This document shows positions 51,487-62,100 of a DNA stretch of 64,000 nt, piece by piece; within the stretch, counting starts at the first letter, position 1; each line of letters begins with the position of its first letter. The notes beneath the pieces are model-generated. The model saw nothing but the letters and a program-made list of their open reading frames with translations, was not told where the DNA came from and searched no databases. The position numbers and the translations under genes are program-made. The stretch covers positions 124,001-188,000 of the forward strand of contig CAYZHM010000002.1 of NCBI GenBank assembly GCA_964478225.1, read 5' to 3'. Origin of the DNA: CAYZHM01 sp964478225. Its GTDB lineage: Bacteria > Pseudomonadota > Alphaproteobacteria > Micavibrionales > Micavibrionaceae.

Positions 51487-52167
51487 ATGGCAGAGACACC
51501 CCCTATTCCCAATCAAGACGGTAAAGGCCAGCAAAGCGGCGAGAAACTTGATGCGCTCGGCACGGTGGTGGTGCGCAATGATTTTTACCGTGATGGATAT
51601 CGCAATATGCTCCGGCTTGCGGTTGCTCAGGGCGTGGCCATTCTGCTCCTGATCGGGGCGATGTATTTCGTCATTCATGTTCATCAGCCTGAAGACCGCT
51701 ATTTTGCAACCACAGAAGATGGACGTCTTGTGCCCCTGGTTCCGCTTAACCAGCCGAATTTGAGTACGCCGGCGTTGACGTCATGGGTTGCACAAGCCTC
51801 TACGGAAGTTATGACATTCGGATTTAACGACTATCGCCGCCGTTTGCAGGAATCATCGCGTAATTTCACACGCCGGGGTTGGGAGAGTTTCACAAAAGCG
51901 CTTCAGCAGACCCGCATCGTTGAAACGGTGGATGCGAACCAGCAGGTTATTACTGCGGTGCCACGCGGAGCGCCGATTATCCAATCCGAAGGCGTTGTGA
52001 ATGGTCGTTATCAATGGGTCGTCCAGCTTCCTTTATTGTTGACGTTCGAGGCTGGCGCCTCAAGCCAAACCCATACCTATATCGTGTCGGTTGTGGTTGT
52101 GCGCGTTTCGAGGCTGGAAAGCGCCAATGGCGTTGGCATTGAGCAATGGATTGCGGTTAAACGCTAA
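51487..52167 (+). CDS. icmL: Type IVB secretion inner-membrane protein IcmL/DotI/TraM
   Basis: A 226-residue protein: cytoplasmic N-terminus, one membrane helix (about residues 42-62, LAVAQGVAILLLIGAMYFVI), and a periplasmic VirB8/NTF2-like domain (RYFATTEDGRLVPLVPLNQP, then TEVMTFGFNDYRRRLQESSR). The FGFNDYR stretch and NDFYRDGYRN before the helix are family signatures. DotI forms hetero-oligomers in the inner-membrane complex. The ATG at 51487 (MAETPPIPNQD) is preferred to a GTG 19 codons upstream. Starts the second rightward block. Confidence 0.93.
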   Translation: MAETPPIPNQDGKGQQSGEKLDALGTVVVRNDFYRDGYRNMLRLAVAQGVAILLLIGAMYFVIHVHQPEDRYFATTEDGRLVPLVPLNQPNLSTPALTSWVAQASTEVMTFGFNDYRRRLQESSRNFTRRGWESFTKALQQTRIVETVDANQQVITAVPRGAPIIQSEGVVNGRYQWVVQLPLLLTFEAGASSQTHTYIVSVVVVRVSRLESANGVGIEQWIAVKR

Positions 52168-52317
52168 GCTCTAGAAAATATCCACATTTTATGTGTGTTA
52201 CTCGGTGCAGAGCCGATTTGAATGGTGACAGGTTCATGAGCAAGTCTTATTCTTATAGGCTAAGGTCATTGTCACATGTTCCGGGCCCATTCGGGTTGCC
52301 GGCATTCGTGGATTTGT

Positions 52318-53508
52318 ATGTTTGTGTTTAAAATCAAAAATAATTTAAGGGTGTATTTGATCCTTATGCTGTTTGCGGCAAGTCTATGCTTCTTGTCGAC
52401 GAAGGCGTTTGCACAAACGGATGAAGGCGAAGATGTTTTTGATCCGACGGCGATTGTTACGGATACGCCAGCGAATACCGACACCGAGACTGATGCTCCT
52501 GAAAACGATCTTTCTGACTCTATAGTTGCCCCTGAGCAAACAACTGACTCCGCGTTACAAACCTCAAGCCCTGCAACAGAAAAACCTGATGATGAATTAA
52601 CGGCCGATGACCTGAAGATGCCGGGGTTTGACCTACAAGATGAGGACTATCTTGGCCTTGAAGACGAGACAGAATCTGTGGTCGAAAAATCCAAACAAGA
52701 ATTAATGGAAGAGGCCAGAAGGCAAGCTTTCGAGGCTGCGTTGCAGTCAATCTTGCCGCTGCGCCCGAATGAAATCCGCGAAATGCTGGAAAAGTTTGAC
52801 CGCACACAAGAATCCGTGGAGGTGCCGGTTTATCCGCCGCCGAAACCCAAAACCGTTGTTCAGAACATCTCCCTTGATCCCGGAGCGCCGCCAGCGACAA
52901 TCAAGCTAGCCTACGGGCATGTGACGACCTTGAGTGTTCTGGATATTACGGGGGCGCCGTGGCCGATTGAAGACATCAGCTGGGCCGGGGATTTCGAGAT
53001 CACGGAAACCGCGGAAGGCGAAGGGTCGCACATCATTCGCATCGCTCCGCGTTCTGAGTATGTCAGCGGCAACATGTCAATGCGGCTTCTGACCCTGAAG
53101 ACCCCGGTTATTCTTTCCCTTGAGACAAACCGCGATATTGTGCATTACCGTTTTGATGCAATCATTCCTGAGTATGGGCCGTTTGCCGAAGCACCATTGA
53201 TTAATTCCAGCCTGAACATCAAGGCGGGAAACAATACGTTATCGGCTATCTTGGAAGGCGTTATTCCAGAATCCGCGATACGGCTTGGTGTGTCTGGCGT
53301 TGATGGGCGCACGTCTGCGTACAAGCTCGATAAGGTGACTTATGTGCGGACGCCCCTGACCTTATTGTCACCAAGCTGGAGCAATTCTGTAAGGTCTGCC
53401 GATGGCATGCAAGTTTATGTGATTCAAGAGTCTCCTGTTTTGCTGCTTTCTGATAAGGGCAAGATGGTGCGAGCGCGATTGTCGGAGCGGGAGGATATAT
53501 TCGAATGA
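52318..53508 (+). CDS. icmK: Type IVB secretion outer-membrane core protein IcmK/DotH/TraN
   Basis: A 396-residue exported protein. Signal peptide MFVFKIKNNLRVYLILMLFA up to TKAFAQ, which decides for the ATG at 52318 over an ATG 14 codons upstream (52276). After an acidic linker come helices (ELMEEARRQAFEAALQSILP, LRPNEIREMLEKFDRTQ), then the C-terminal beta domain with PPATIKLAYGHVTTLSVLDI, TGAPWPIEDISWAGDFEI and PLTLLSPSWSNSVRSADGMQ, all IcmK hallmarks. DotH forms the outer-membrane ring with DotC and DotD. It overlaps icmE by four bases. Confidence 0.93.
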   Translation: MFVFKIKNNLRVYLILMLFAASLCFLSTKAFAQTDEGEDVFDPTAIVTDTPANTDTETDAPENDLSDSIVAPEQTTDSALQTSSPATEKPDDELTADDLKMPGFDLQDEDYLGLEDETESVVEKSKQELMEEARRQAFEAALQSILPLRPNEIREMLEKFDRTQESVEVPVYPPPKPKTVVQNISLDPGAPPATIKLAYGHVTTLSVLDITGAPWPIEDISWAGDFEITETAEGEGSHIIRIAPRSEYVSGNMSMRLLTLKTPVILSLETNRDIVHYRFDAIIPEYGPFAEAPLINSSLNIKAGNNTLSAILEGVIPESAIRLGVSGVDGRTSAYKLDKVTYVRTPLTLLSPSWSNSVRSADGMQVYVIQESPVLLLSDKGKMVRARLSEREDIFE

Positions 53509-54791
53509 TAGATGACAACAACAAGCATGACGATGAGCTGGAAGAGGTTGAAGATTTCGATGAAAGCGAGCTTGAGGACGATCAAAATTATGAAGATTTT
53601 GATGAAAACGGCCTCACGCTGGGCGATACCTTGCGTGACAAACCTATCGTCAAATTCGGCATTATTGCTGGCGTTATAGTTCTTATCGTTGGAATTTTCC
53701 TGTTTTTCCGAAGCGGAGAACCGCTCAACCCTTCTGCTGTTCCCGGTCCTTCTGATCTGACCTCACCTCCAGGCACAGAGGAGGTTTCACCAAAAATCCG
53801 CGAAGCCATCATTGAAAAAGACGCCGAGCGCCGTGAGATTGCTATAGAGCAAGGGGGAAGTTCTTTGGATACTCCGCTAGAACCTCCGGTTGGGCGCATA
53901 CAATTACCACCAGATCAGGAAGAGGAAGAAGACCCGTTGCAGCGCTGGAAACGTTTGCAGCAAGAGCGTCTTGAAAAAGAGGCCGAGCAAGCACGTTTGC
54001 TGCAGCCAGAAGGCCCTCAGGCAGACTTTATTTCACAGGATGCCATTCAAGCGATGGCTGATGCAATGGCAGCACAGATGCAAATTATTCTCGAGGGGCT
54101 TGGCGATATTCCTTTGCAATATGTTGCAATGACATCGCCAGAATATCTCGAGGCGTTACGGGCAGAGCAAGAAGAAAAAGCTGAGGCTGTCAGAATAGCA
54201 GCCGAACAAGCGGCCAATAAGGATATTGCTGAAATATTGCTGCCGGCGGGAGAAATTGTTTACGCACAAACAATACTGGAAGCCAACAGCGATGTTCCCG
54301 GTCCTGTGCTTGCGCGAATCATGAGCGGGCCTTTGCGCGGTGCGAAGGTTCTTGGTTCCTTTGAAGTACAAAATGAATATTTAACGCTGCAGTTTAATAC
54401 GATCGTACTGGACGGGATCAGTCAGGGTATTGACGCCATCGCCCTTGATCCTGGAACGACATTGCCGGGCGTCGTGTCGGAAGTTGACCATCGTTACTTT
54501 ACCCGGGTTGTTTTGCCTGCGGCGGCAGCGTTTGTTGAAGGCGCAGCGGAAGCCATTGCAGACTCGGGCCGGACAACGATTACGATTTCTGATTCTGGAA
54601 CGTCTGCAACAACATCTAGCTCGAATACAGGACGCGATGAAGAGATTGCATCCGGTATCGAGGAAGCCGCGCAAGAACTTAGTGATATTCTTGATGAAAG
54701 GGCTAATGAGACGAAAGTTTTGGTCCGGCTTGAATCTGGAACGCCAATTGGTTTACTCTTCCTTGAACCTGTATTAAAAGAAGAGAATTAA
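53505..54791 (+). CDS. icmE: Type IVB secretion channel protein IcmE/DotG/TraO, short form
   Basis: A 428-residue inner-membrane-to-outer-membrane spanning protein. The cytoplasmic tail is very acidic (MIDDNNKHDDELEEVEDFDE). One membrane helix lies near residues 52-70, then a Pro/Glu linker and coiled coil (RWKRLQQERLEKEAEQARLL), and the VirB10-like C-terminal domain: LLPAGEIVYAQTILEANSDV, GPVLARIMSGPLRGAKVLGS and LTLQFNTIVLDGISQGIDAI. It is less than half the length of Legionella DotG (about 1,050 residues) because the pentapeptide-repeat region is lacking, as in plasmid TraO. Confidence 0.93.
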   Translation: MIDDNNKHDDELEEVEDFDESELEDDQNYEDFDENGLTLGDTLRDKPIVKFGIIAGVIVLIVGIFLFFRSGEPLNPSAVPGPSDLTSPPGTEEVSPKIREAIIEKDAERREIAIEQGGSSLDTPLEPPVGRIQLPPDQEEEEDPLQRWKRLQQERLEKEAEQARLLQPEGPQADFISQDAIQAMADAMAAQMQIILEGLGDIPLQYVAMTSPEYLEALRAEQEEKAEAVRIAAEQAANKDIAEILLPAGEIVYAQTILEANSDVPGPVLARIMSGPLRGAKVLGSFEVQNEYLTLQFNTIVLDGISQGIDAIALDPGTTLPGVVSEVDHRYFTRVVLPAAAAFVEGAAEAIADSGRTTITISDSGTSATTSSSNTGRDEEIASGIEEAAQELSDILDERANETKVLVRLESGTPIGLLFLEPVLKEEN

Positions 54792-54825
54792 TTTCATTTT
54801 TAAAGTTTAAAGGCCTTGAATCGCT

Positions 54826-55959
54826 ATGATCGATGACAAAAAACAAAACGACATTATGGATGCTGATTTCGATGATTTTGATGATCTCGATGACGGGCTG
54901 GCGGATGATGGTTGGGATGATTTTGATGATCCATTGCTTGCAAAACCCCAGAGCAATCCTTTGCCGCCACGACCGAGAAAAAAGTCGGTTATGCCGCGAT
55001 TGGTTGGCTATCTTGTTATTTTGCTGATGGTCGTTGGGGGAAGTTATTTCTTCTACACTCAATTTATTGTGCCGACAGCTCAACAAAAAGCCCAGCAGCA
55101 ACAGCTCGCTGCTGATCAAGAGCCAGCACTACAGCCTGTGCCCGCCGATTCTTCTACCGAATTTGTTGAGGCCGAAGGCTTGCCTCCCATGCCCGCACCT
55201 GTGAGCGGAACATCGTCATCAGAAACCGGGGAAGAGCTTACGCCTATGCCAGACCTTGAGGACATTACAGCAGAACAGCTTCCGGAGCTTGATTTTTCAA
55301 ATGCAGAAGTTCAAGAAGCTCCTCCAGCAGACGGAGTTGAAAGCTCGGCGGACAATCAGCAGCCAGCTCAACCACAAGCGGACAATAGCTATACCGAACA
55401 GACGGCAGATGTTGTTCCTGCGCCAGAAGAAGCGTTTGAAGATGTTTTTAATGTGGCTGAAGAAGTTCCGCCAGCGCCGTCCGATATCGCCCAAACTCCT
55501 GTGGAAGCACCTATGCAGGCTGCTGATATTAAAGCGCTTGAGGAAGTGAATACGTCTCTGACCGAAAAGCTGCGCGAGAGCGAAGCTGAAGTTGCAAAAA
55601 TGGCTGCAAAAGTCCAGCAACTTGAAGAGCAAATCGCCAAACTTGAAAGCAAACCAGCACCAAAGCCTAAGACAGAGACCAAAGCTCCACCGGCTGAAGA
55701 TCCTGCAAAAAAGGCACAACCTGTTGAAACAACAGCAAAAAAATCTGAATCAGAGGCACCAAAACCTGCTTCAGCCCCTGCGTCTTGGCGCTTGCGCTCG
55801 GCCCAACCTGGAAAGGCCGTGGTTTCACCTAAAAATTCAGACGATATGCGCACTGTGGAAGTGGGCGACTCGCTTAGCGGAATTGGCCGCGTTCAATCCG
55901 TAGCCCAAGTTAACGGGCGCTGGGTTGTACAAGGTTCTCACGGAAGTATTACTCAATAA
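54826..55959 (+). CDS. icmG: Type IVB secretion inner-membrane protein IcmG/DotF/TraP-like
   Basis: A 377-residue protein assigned mainly from position between icmE and icmC and from topology. The N-terminus is acidic (MIDDKKQNDIMDADFDDFDD), resembling that of IcmE; one membrane helix lies near residues 58-76 (LVGYLVILLMVVGGSYFFYT); then a Glu/Pro/Ala-rich linker (80-240), a coiled coil (ALEEVNTSLTEKLRESEAEV, KMAAKVQQLEEQIAKLE), and a small C-terminal beta domain (SWRLRSAQPGKAVVSPKNSD, then RTVEVGDSLSGIGRVQSVAQ) like the end of PilP/TraP proteins. It follows icmE by 34 bases. The Legionella protein is shorter (about 270 residues). Confidence 0.82.
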   Translation: MIDDKKQNDIMDADFDDFDDLDDGLADDGWDDFDDPLLAKPQSNPLPPRPRKKSVMPRLVGYLVILLMVVGGSYFFYTQFIVPTAQQKAQQQQLAADQEPALQPVPADSSTEFVEAEGLPPMPAPVSGTSSSETGEELTPMPDLEDITAEQLPELDFSNAEVQEAPPADGVESSADNQQPAQPQADNSYTEQTADVVPAPEEAFEDVFNVAEEVPPAPSDIAQTPVEAPMQAADIKALEEVNTSLTEKLRESEAEVAKMAAKVQQLEEQIAKLESKPAPKPKTETKAPPAEDPAKKAQPVETTAKKSESEAPKPASAPASWRLRSAQPGKAVVSPKNSDDMRTVEVGDSLSGIGRVQSVAQVNGRWVVQGSHGSITQ

Positions 55960-56104
55960 AATCAGTTTCTTGATTTTCTTTTCTTTGTCGTTTTTATACG
56001 AATCCCTTGGCTTTTCTGGGTTTCCTGGAAATTTGCACAATTTATCTAAAATATGATGTAATATTATATATACGGTGGTGTTTAAGCGAAAATGGTCATA
56101 AAAC

Positions 56105-57745
56105 ATGATAAAGCTTAAAAAATTGGGGTATTTTGCCCTTTATGGTGTCATTGGTGGTGTGTTCCTCGGTTTAACATCGGTTTCTGCTTGGGCGCAAGGC
56201 GGCCAAGGCGAGGGCATGAATGACATCGTTTACAATATTGGCGCTTCCGTGCAGGACATGCCGGGGCTTTTATCAGCAGTAGCCTATCTTTTTGCGATCT
56301 TAATGGGATCTTGGGGTGTTCTGGACATGGTCAAACATGTCGAGAATTCAGGCAATATGCCGCTCCGCAACCCCCTTACAAAATTTGCGACCGGCGGTAT
56401 GGGTTTTGCCTTGCCGTCGATTTTCAATTCCATGCGCAATACAATTAATGGCGGCGCGGATGCGACGACAAATACAGGGCTTTTTGATCTGGGCCAAAAT
56501 GTTGGCCTAAGTCAAAGCGCCGTGGGGGGCGGAACGATTAACGATCTGTTCTACAATATTATATACAGCGTACAGGACATGCCCGGCATCGTGACCATCA
56601 CAGCCTACCTCTTGGCGATGGTCATCGGCCTTAGCGGTGTCATTAAATTAAGGGAGTATGTCGAAAGCCAAGGTAAAGACGCGCCCATGCGCTCGGTCGT
56701 TATCAGCTTTTTGGCATCGGGCAGCTTGTTTGCCCTACCAACGATTTTGGGCGTTATTTCGAATACAATCTCCGGCGGGGTGGTTATTGGTGATATTACC
56801 GGTGGTGTCGATCCGATGGTGGCTGGTGAAACGAATGAGAGCTGTAATGAAACAGACGAATCGACCGTAGGTGCGGCGATTTGTATGCTGACAAAGAGCA
56901 CGGCTGGTGCGCCTGCATTGTTGGCGGCGGCCTCTTACTTGTTTGGCATTACCCTTGGAACATGGGGCATTTTCAAAATCAAAGAACATGTCAACAATCC
57001 TTCGCAAACACCAATCTGGGAAGGTATTTCGCGGTTTATCGCTGGCGGTTCATTCTTGACCTTGCCCTTCGTGGTTTACACGATCAGAACTTCTCTTATG
57101 GGCACGACCGATGACGGCAACCCCAGCAAAATCAGCGCACAGGGATTTAACAACGAAGGAGCAAGCGGCAGCTGTGCCGGCGGTGAAGATCTTGGAGGCC
57201 TTGATAGTGTTTTAAACTGTTTTATGACCGATATTTACGGACCGATGAATGTGGTTGTTACCGTATTTGGAATTATCGCGGGGATTATCTTTATCATGAT
57301 CGGGATTTCACGCCTGATCAAAGGGGCACAAGAAGGTGCGAAAGCGCCAGGGGGACTGGGGACTATTATGACCTTCATTACAGGGGCGGCCTTGTTGTCT
57401 GCAAACCCGATTATGAAGGCGTTGTCGATGTCGATATTTGGCAATCCGCTAGCAAGCACATTTGCGGAATTGGCCTATACGGAAGGCATGACCGGAGATG
57501 AAGTTTCGCACGCGAATGCGGTCATTGCAGCAATTTTAATGTTCTTGGGCGTTGTTGGGTTTATCAGCCTTGTACGCGGAATCTTTATTCTGCGCGGCGT
57601 GGCTGAGGGGAATTCGCAATCCTCGATGATGGCGGCGATCACTCACATGGTGGGCGGTGCGCTGGCGGTGAATATGGGAGGCCTTTTAACAGCGGTACAA
57701 ACAACGCTGGGTATTGAAGGCACCTACGGAATTACGTTCAGTTAA
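56105..57745 (+). CDS. icmC: IcmC/DotE/TraQ-like protein with five tandem two-helix modules
   Basis: A 546-residue exported membrane protein: signal peptide 1-30 (VSAWAQ), then five repeated hairpin modules of about 75 residues, each with two membrane helices around a short basic loop. Modules 1 (about 38-115), 2 (145-224) and 3 (256-332) share YNI-x-x-SVQDMPG (modules 1, 2), a V/IEN or VNNP loop motif and FALPS/T. Modules 4 (365-446) and 5 (468-546) are more divergent (GIIFIMIGISRLIKGAQEGA; GFISLVRGIFILRGVAEG). IcmC and IcmD each normally have one or two such modules (IcmC about 190 residues), so this gene is expanded. It follows an AT-rich 145-base gap, unlike the tight spacing upstream. 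Confidence 0.87.
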   Translation: MIKLKKLGYFALYGVIGGVFLGLTSVSAWAQGGQGEGMNDIVYNIGASVQDMPGLLSAVAYLFAILMGSWGVLDMVKHVENSGNMPLRNPLTKFATGGMGFALPSIFNSMRNTINGGADATTNTGLFDLGQNVGLSQSAVGGGTINDLFYNIIYSVQDMPGIVTITAYLLAMVIGLSGVIKLREYVESQGKDAPMRSVVISFLASGSLFALPTILGVISNTISGGVVIGDITGGVDPMVAGETNESCNETDESTVGAAICMLTKSTAGAPALLAAASYLFGITLGTWGIFKIKEHVNNPSQTPIWEGISRFIAGGSFLTLPFVVYTIRTSLMGTTDDGNPSKISAQGFNNEGASGSCAGGEDLGGLDSVLNCFMTDIYGPMNVVVTVFGIIAGIIFIMIGISRLIKGAQEGAKAPGGLGTIMTFITGAALLSANPIMKALSMSIFGNPLASTFAELAYTEGMTGDEVSHANAVIAAILMFLGVVGFISLVRGIFILRGVAEGNSQSSMMAAITHMVGGALAVNMGGLLTAVQTTLGIEGTYGITFS

Positions 57746-57810
57746 GATATGGTTTAACTGGGCGTATGTTGTGAAGAGCAAACTGTAACTTAATGGTAAG
57801 GAGACAAACC

Positions 57811-58245
57811 ATGTTTAAGACAACAAAACAAAAGGCAAGAGCAGCCTACTATTTGTCAGCTGCAGCCATGACCATGGGGGCAATGGGGTTTTCAAAACCT
57901 GCACATGCCGGCTTTGGTGATGGTGGGGTGACAAACTTTAGCGAGATTTCTGGTAACATTACGCAGTCCATGCAGGATATTCCTGGCTTGGTCAGCAGCG
58001 TGTCCTATCTCGTTGGCTTGTTGCTGTCGGTTCTTGGCGTGATGAAAATTAAAGACCACGTCGAAAACCCAGGACAAACGCCTTTGAAAGACGGTGCTAT
58101 CCGTTTGACAGCTGGTGGCGCGTTGTTCGCGTTGCCGATCCTGTCCCAAGCGATGCTTGGAACGATCCAAGGCGAAAACGGCGATGGCCCTGCAGGCCCT
58201 GGCCAAGTTAACAGAATTATTATTCAAGATACATTCGCGAATTAA
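57811..58245 (+). CDS. icmD: IcmD/DotP/TraR-like membrane protein
   Basis: A 144-residue exported protein with one hairpin module of the kind repeated in IcmC: SQSMQDIPGL-like (TQSMQDIPGLVSSVSYLVGL), MKIKDHVENPGQTPLKDG and GGALFALPILSQAM. The signal peptide ends near residue 33 (KPAHA|GF). The ATG at 57811 is preceded by a strong TAAGGAG; an earlier in-frame ATG overlaps that sequence and is rejected. It is followed 12 bases later by icmJ. Confidence 0.9.
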   Translation: MFKTTKQKARAAYYLSAAAMTMGAMGFSKPAHAGFGDGGVTNFSEISGNITQSMQDIPGLVSSVSYLVGLLLSVLGVMKIKDHVENPGQTPLKDGAIRLTAGGALFALPILSQAMLGTIQGENGDGPAGPGQVNRIIIQDTFAN

Positions 58246-58257
58246 TTCTGGTGTGAT

Positions 58258-58995
58258 TTGAGCTTATTGCCTTTGTCATTAGGAATTGCTCGGCTTGAGC
58301 AAAAACCTCAAGGCCGCGTAAAACAGAAACCCGGCGCAGAAGCGCCGGAGGGACTGTCCTATATGACAGGCAAGCATTTACCAAAAGGCCTGAAAGAAAA
58401 AATTTTTGAACGTGATGATAACACGTGCCGTTACTGCGGGTTTCAGGCTGATAAATACCAGAATATCCAGCATATCGACAACGACCTGACCAATATTGAT
58501 GAGAGCAATCTGGCAACGGCATGTATCTTTTGCCATCAGTGCTTTCATCTGGATCAGGTCGGCGATATGCAGTCGGGTACACTCATATGGCTGCCGGAGA
58601 TTGAACAGCACCGTTTGCATCATATCGCACGAGCCATATATGTGGGGCGGATCTCGCAAGGGGAAATTGCCGATGCCTCGCGTAAAATTTATGACATTTT
58701 GCTTTCGAGACGCAAAGCGGCCATAGACAGGATCAGCACTGATAACCCTTATATCCTGGCGACGGTGATGCAAGATTATCTGGGGCTGGGTGCTTATAAA
58801 ATGCGTACAAAAAAGCTGGATGGAATCCGCTTGTTGCCGCTTGATAAGCGAATGGTGCATGAAGCAGACCTTCAATTTAACCAGTTTCCACAGATTCTTG
58901 CGTACTGGCGGTCGAAAAGCGGCCCATTTGGCGGTAAAGCGCCACCAGAGTGGGTGACATTAACGCAAAATATTCTGGCAAAAAACGCGGCCTGA
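58258..58995 (+). CDS. icmJ: Type IVB secretion protein IcmJ/DotN/TraT-like, zinc-binding HNH fold
   Basis: A 245-residue cytoplasmic protein. The HNH-like zinc knuckle is complete: KIFERDDNTCRYCGFQADKY (first Cys pair), QNIQHIDNDLTNIDESNLAT, and CIFCHQCFHLDQVG (second pair). The nuclease His is not clearly conserved. In Legionella, DotN binds the DotL/IcmO coupling protein; that gene is outside the window. The start is a TTG at 58258 with only a weak ribosome-binding sequence; the frame upstream of the zinc domain (LPLSLGIARLEQ) resembles the IcmJ N-terminus. Confidence 0.9.
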   Translation: MSLLPLSLGIARLEQKPQGRVKQKPGAEAPEGLSYMTGKHLPKGLKEKIFERDDNTCRYCGFQADKYQNIQHIDNDLTNIDESNLATACIFCHQCFHLDQVGDMQSGTLIWLPEIEQHRLHHIARAIYVGRISQGEIADASRKIYDILLSRRKAAIDRISTDNPYILATVMQDYLGLGAYKMRTKKLDGIRLLPLDKRMVHEADLQFNQFPQILAYWRSKSGPFGGKAPPEWVTLTQNILAKNAA

Positions 58996-59112
58996 TTCTT
59001 TTTTCCGAGACGGGAAAAACCGCAGAAAACCCTATTCGATCGGTTTGGCCTCGGCTATAGTAAATAGAGTGAATTACAGCTTTACCTTTTAATTTGGAAT
59101 TCGTTTCATCTT

Positions 59113-62100
59113 ATGAAATTAGTCAATAAAATCATAGCACCATTTCAGAAGGCCATGAAACAGTCTGTTTCTTCGTTTATTCAGCTGGAAAGCGCGCATA
59201 ACGAAAATACAATTATCTCAACGGACGGCTCTCTCATTACCTACGTCAAAGTTCATGGAACGCGCCAGATTATCGGTCAGGAAGAGTTTGACCGTATCGT
59301 GGACGGGATCACAATCAAGATTGGTGCGCGTTTTGACCGCCTCGGCCATTCGATGCAAATTTACTTTTCCCGTGACCCTTATCGTATTCGGAAAGAACTT
59401 GAAAAGGCCGTAAGACCTTGCCGGTTATCATCCGACAATATTGGTCTTGAGATTGACGACGTTTTTACTGAGAGGGTTAACCATCTCGAAAAATTCCTGA
59501 CGCATGAGGAGTTTTATTTTGTTTTATGGACGCGCCCGGGCGTCTTGACAAAAAGCGAGCTCAAGCGCGCGAAAGAAGAATCTAAAACGAAAGTAAAGTC
59601 TTGGCCCAACGCAACACAGGCGCAATATCCGCTTGGGGCCATGAGCGCTTTGGATACCCGGCACAAAACCTTCGTCTCGGCCATTATGTCTGCGTTGGAT
59701 GAGGTTGGTGTACAAGCAGAAGTTCTTGAATCGCATGATGCAATGACGGCTGTACGCAGCAATCTTTTCCCTGATAAGGCCAATGAAGATTGGCGTGCCT
59801 GCTTGCCTGGTGATCCCATCCCGCAACGCGCGCCAATGGACAGAAACGATTTGTCCGACATTCTCTGGCCCTCCCTAGCAAACCAGATTACGGCCTCAGA
59901 TGCGCGTAACCTAGGGCAATCTGTCGTGCGGATTGGCGATCTGCTTTGGGCGGGCGCCGATATGACTTTAGGTCCGATGGATGAGACGCCATTTCCGGTT
60001 TTGCTAAATCGCCTTGTCGAAGCCGACATTCCCTTCCGTATCTCATTTTTGATCGAAGGCGGCGGGATTTATGCAACACAGATGCGGACTTTTCTGGCCA
60101 CAATTCTTGGCGTGACAAATGCCAACAACAAACAGATTAAATATTCCCTTGAAGGTTTGCAGCGCGTGGCACGTAGTGAACCGGTTGTGCGGTTGCGCGT
60201 GTCGTTTGCGACATGGTGTAAGGTCGAGGAAAAAAGTGCGATTTTGGACCGGCTTTCAGTTCTTATGCAAGCCATTGAGAGTTGGGGGTATTGCCAGGTT
60301 AGCGAGTTTTCAGGTGATCCGCTGGATTGCATCATGTCTTCAGCTATGGGCATACATTGTGCCGGAACCGCGCCGACTGCCATCGCGCCGATGAAGAACA
60401 TTATGAAGCTTTTGCCGTGGCAAAGACCATCCAGCCCCTTCGATGAGGGTGCACTTTTGCTGAGAACACCGGATGGGAAAATGTGGCCCTATCAGACCGG
60501 AACAAATCTGACCACAACATGGTTTGACCTTTTGTTCGCTCAACCGGGCGCTGGTAAATCTGTTCTTTTGAATGCGATGAATCTTGCGACCTGCACAGGC
60601 GCGGGTTTGCAAAAACTTCCTTATATCGCCGTCATCGATATTGGTCCGTCGTCATCAGGATTGATTTCCATGATCCGGGAATCTTTGCCGCTCAACCGGC
60701 AGCATGAGGCTGCCTATTACCGTCTGCAGATGGCGCATCAATATGCGATTAACCCGTTCGATACGCAGCTTGGGTGCCGCTATCCACTTCCCGATGAACG
60801 TAGCTATTTGGTTGAGCTTCTTACTTTGCTTTGTACACCGCCCGGCTTTGATAAGCCTTATGACGGGATCCAACAACTTTGCGGGATGGTGGTCGATGAG
60901 ATGTATCGTTGGCGAAATGATACGATGGCGAATGCCGAACCACGGCCTTATCTGCCCCGCCTTGAATCCGAAGTTGATGAAGCGATCCAGAAACACAATA
61001 TCCATTTGCCTGCGGAACCGTATTGGTGGGACATTGTCGATCGCCTGTTTGATATCGGGCAATATCACACGGCGATGCTGGCGCAGCGCCATGCCTCACC
61101 GACCTTGAATGATGCGATTACCGCGTCAAGGCGGCCACAGATCCGAAGCCTTCTTGAGGAAACAGCGGTTGGATTTAGTACGGAAAGCGTGATCAACGCC
61201 TTTGAGCGGATGATTACTTCGGCCATCCGTGAATATCCGATTTTGTCTTCCGTCACGCAATTCGATATTGCCGGAACACGTATTTGCGCGCTTGATTTGA
61301 TGGATGTGGCGCCACAGGGCGATGAGTCCGCTGACCGTCAAACTTCGATCATGTATATGTTGGCGCGCCATGCGCTGGTGCGGAACTGGTGGATGGGCAA
61401 GGAGGCCTTGATCGCTGTGCCGGAAAGATTCCGTCCCTATCATGAAATACGGATTCAGGAAATTTCAGAATCTCCAAAACGTCTTTGTTACGACGAGTTT
61501 CATAGAACCAGTAAATCGAACTCCGTGCGCTCACAGGTTATTCGGGACGTCCGCGAAGGCCGTAAACGCGGTGTGCAGATCGTTCTAGCGTCGCAACTTT
61601 TGGACGACTTTGACAAGGACATGGTCGATCTTGCCACCGGCGTGTGGGTTTGCGGAACGGCTATTTCTGAGAAAGCGGTTGATGAGGTCAAAGAAGTCTT
61701 CGGTCTTTCTGAAACAGCGCGTGAAATTGTGCGCAACAAATTGACAGGTCCCAAAGCGATTGGTGCTCCGGTCTTGTTCGTTTTATCAACAACAGACGGC
61801 CGTTATGAGCAACATTTGTATAATACGCTGGGCCCGATTGAACTTTGGGCGCTCTCGACGTCGGTTGAAGACGTGGCGATCCGTAACCGACTTTATGAGA
61901 AGCTTGGGGCGAGCCGTGCACGGAAAATGCTGGCACATCATTATCCAGGAGGAAGCGCGCGTAGCGATATCCGCAGGCGTGTTATTGCAAAATCTGAGGG
62001 CGGTGAAGCACGTAAGGCCATGATCAGCGCTGTGATTGAGGAGATTGTTAATGAGCTGGTTGAGGCCAGCAAGCTTGAAAGAGAAGGCATGAGCGCTCAA

